Of a stretch of DNA of 64,000 bases, positions 62,899 through 64,000 are shown in pieces; position 1 is the stretch's first letter, and each line of letters opens with the position of its first letter. The stretch spans positions 1 to 64,000 of the forward strand of contig NZ_CABFVU010000005.1 in the NCBI RefSeq assembly GCF_902150045.1, given 5' to 3'. Origin of the DNA: Chitinophaga polysaccharea. GTDB lineage: Bacteria; Bacteroidota; Bacteroidia; Chitinophagales; Chitinophagaceae. The notes beneath the pieces are model-generated. The model was not told the origin of the DNA and searched no databases. It saw only the letters and a list, made by a program, of their open reading frames with translations. The translations under genes were made by a program, and so were the position numbers.

Positions 62899-64000
62899 AT
62901 GAAATATTTATGGATTACAGCGCTGATGATGATCAGTGCAGGGAGTGGTATGGCCCAGATGAAAGCACCGGAAGACTGGGTGAACTATGAAACGGTAATG
63001 GGCGTACGAAATAACCAGCGGCATTATGATTATGATGTGGTATTGGCAGGTGCATCCAATCCTGCCAACGTGCTGTGGCCCGGTGAGCAGCCTTCCTACA
63101 CCATACAGGTGGTGAACCGGCTGGATAAACCAATGGTTGCCGAAGGAAAAATAGAACTGATCAGCCATGGTACCAAAGGCCGCCCGGGCGATATATGGCT
63201 GCCGGAAATGGTAAAGTTTGCCACTATCAGCACTACCCCCGTGAAAGTGAATATCTCTCCAAAAGGATATATCAATATCGATCATCTTCCCATTATACCA
63301 CCCCGCTTTGGCGGTTATGCGCTGGTGATGGACCTCGGTAAATACGGCCGTCGTTTTATTACCAGCCTGGTGCGCACCTTCGCTGCCAATCCGCAACGTA
63401 TCCAGTATCCCAAACAATCGCTGGATGATATGGGCGCTGATTTCCTGCAAAGAGTGGGTGTGCAGGCCATCCGTATGGGAGTGGATTATACGCCTGCTAA
63501 CGCGGAAGACTATACGGCAAAAATGAAAGAGATAGACCGTAAGTTAAAAGCATATAAAGAGAAGAATATTACCGTATTGCTGATGTTTGGCGCAGGCACC
63601 GCCCCTCAGCCTTTTGGAAGGCCACGTTCTTTTCTCGACTCCGCTGGCGTGATGAAGAAAACCAAGCAGGACATGGTATGGATGCCTTCGTCTGATAATG
63701 ATTTCAGGGAATTTGTGCATCACCTCTGTGTGCAGTATGGCTGGCCCAAAGGACCGGTTACGGCTGTTTCCCTGTGGAATGAGCCCTGGGAAGGATTGTC
63801 TATTTCCGGGTGGCAATCGGATATCCTGCGTTACCGCGAAATATATACTGTAATGGCGGATGCCGTGCTGGACGCCCGTAAAAAAGGGGCCGATGTGCTG
63901 GTAGGCGGGGGCGATTCCAATTCCAATGCCTGGGATAAACTTTTTGCAGATGGAAAAATGACGTTCCTGCCCATCTTCGATTTCTGTTCCATTCACTACC
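62899..64000 (+). CDS. Glycoside hydrolase, TIM-barrel type (cut by window end)
   Basis: An exported enzyme open to the right edge (at least 367 residues). It has signal M-K-Y-L-W-I-T-A-L-M-M-I-S-A-G, a beta-rich N-terminal domain, then a barrel with V-Q-A-I-R-M-G-V-D-Y and S-L-W-N-E-P-W-E-G. W-N-E-P is the acid/base motif of clan A hydrolases such as GH5, GH30 or GH39. The exact family cannot be set because the second catalytic Glu lies beyond the window. It starts 4 nt after the sorted protein gene. Confidence 0.8.
   Translation, partial: MKYLWITALMMISAGSGMAQMKAPEDWVNYETVMGVRNNQRHYDYDVVLAGASNPANVLWPGEQPSYTIQVVNRLDKPMVAEGKIELISHGTKGRPGDIWLPEMVKFATISTTPVKVNISPKGYINIDHLPIIPPRFGGYALVMDLGKYGRRFITSLVRTFAANPQRIQYPKQSLDDMGADFLQRVGVQAIRMGVDYTPANAEDYTAKMKEIDRKLKAYKEKNITVLLMFGAGTAPQPFGRPRSFLDSAGVMKKTKQDMVWMPSSDNDFREFVHHLCVQYGWPKGPVTAVSLWNEPWEGLSISGWQSDILRYREIYTVMADAVLDARKKGADVLVGGGDSNSNAWDKLFADGKMTFLPIFDFCSIHY

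Overview
The window looks like chromosomal DNA of a Bacteroidota bacterium, most likely a Chitinophaga-like member of the Chitinophagaceae. The evidence is four SusC/SusD outer-membrane pairs, an ECF sigma/FecR pair, a type IX secretion sorting domain, AraC and Crp/Fnr regulators of Bacteroidota type, and class I lanthipeptide leaders of the kind seen in this phylum. No rRNA, tRNA or CRISPR array was seen.

Layout. 1-2.9 kb is a mobile-DNA scar: the end of an ISL3-like transposase, a broken tyrosine integrase, an AT-rich HEPN-like gene, and a second copy of the integrase 3' end. 3.4-9.8 kb is a SusC/SusD/TlpA-thioredoxin operon. 9.8-10.9 kb is mostly non-coding, with two terminators, a possible 44-residue peptide gene and the tail of another integrase. 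10.9-18.4 kb holds a two-gene polyketide locus: a stand-alone thioester-reductase-like protein and a single-module highly reducing type I PKS (KS-AT-DH-psiKR-ER-KR-ACP, no thioesterase). A 26-bp repeat occurs on both sides of this locus. 18.7-30.6 kb has two divergent SusC/SusD pairs; the right-hand one continues into a zinc metallohydrolase lipoprotein and a DUF4302-like lipoprotein. 30.8-38.6 kb carries small regulatory and redox genes: a DUF308 membrane protein with a Crp/Fnr regulator, an SDR/NmrA/AraC operon, an AraC regulator beside a flavin monooxygenase, and an exported hypothetical protein.

39.1-50.3 kb is the most interesting region: a class I lanthipeptide cluster. It consists of a TonB-dependent receptor, three double-glycine precursor peptides with Gly/Cys/Ser/Thr-rich modular cores, a strong hairpin, a full-length LanB dehydratase, a LanC-like cyclase in which the usual Cys-His zinc-ligand pair reads Ile-Tyr, an unrecognised 343-residue protein, and a C39 peptidase-ABC exporter that should cut after the GG motif. 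An IS982 transposase remnant lies just downstream. 50.8-52.3 kb is an ArsR/MFS pair. 52.4-64 kb is a polysaccharide-type locus: GH43 on the minus strand, then ECF sigma, FecR, SusC with STN domain, SusD, a T9SS-sorted beta-propeller-like protein and a glycoside hydrolase cut by the window end.

How the genes work together. The three lanthipeptide precursors probably feed LanB (dehydration), LanC (ring closure, perhaps impaired) and the C39 transporter (leader removal and export). The PKS probably makes a reduced acyl chain that the neighbouring reductase could release as an aldehyde or alcohol. The last region is a classical sigma/anti-sigma-controlled glycan uptake system. All functions are read from motifs by eye; no database search was run.
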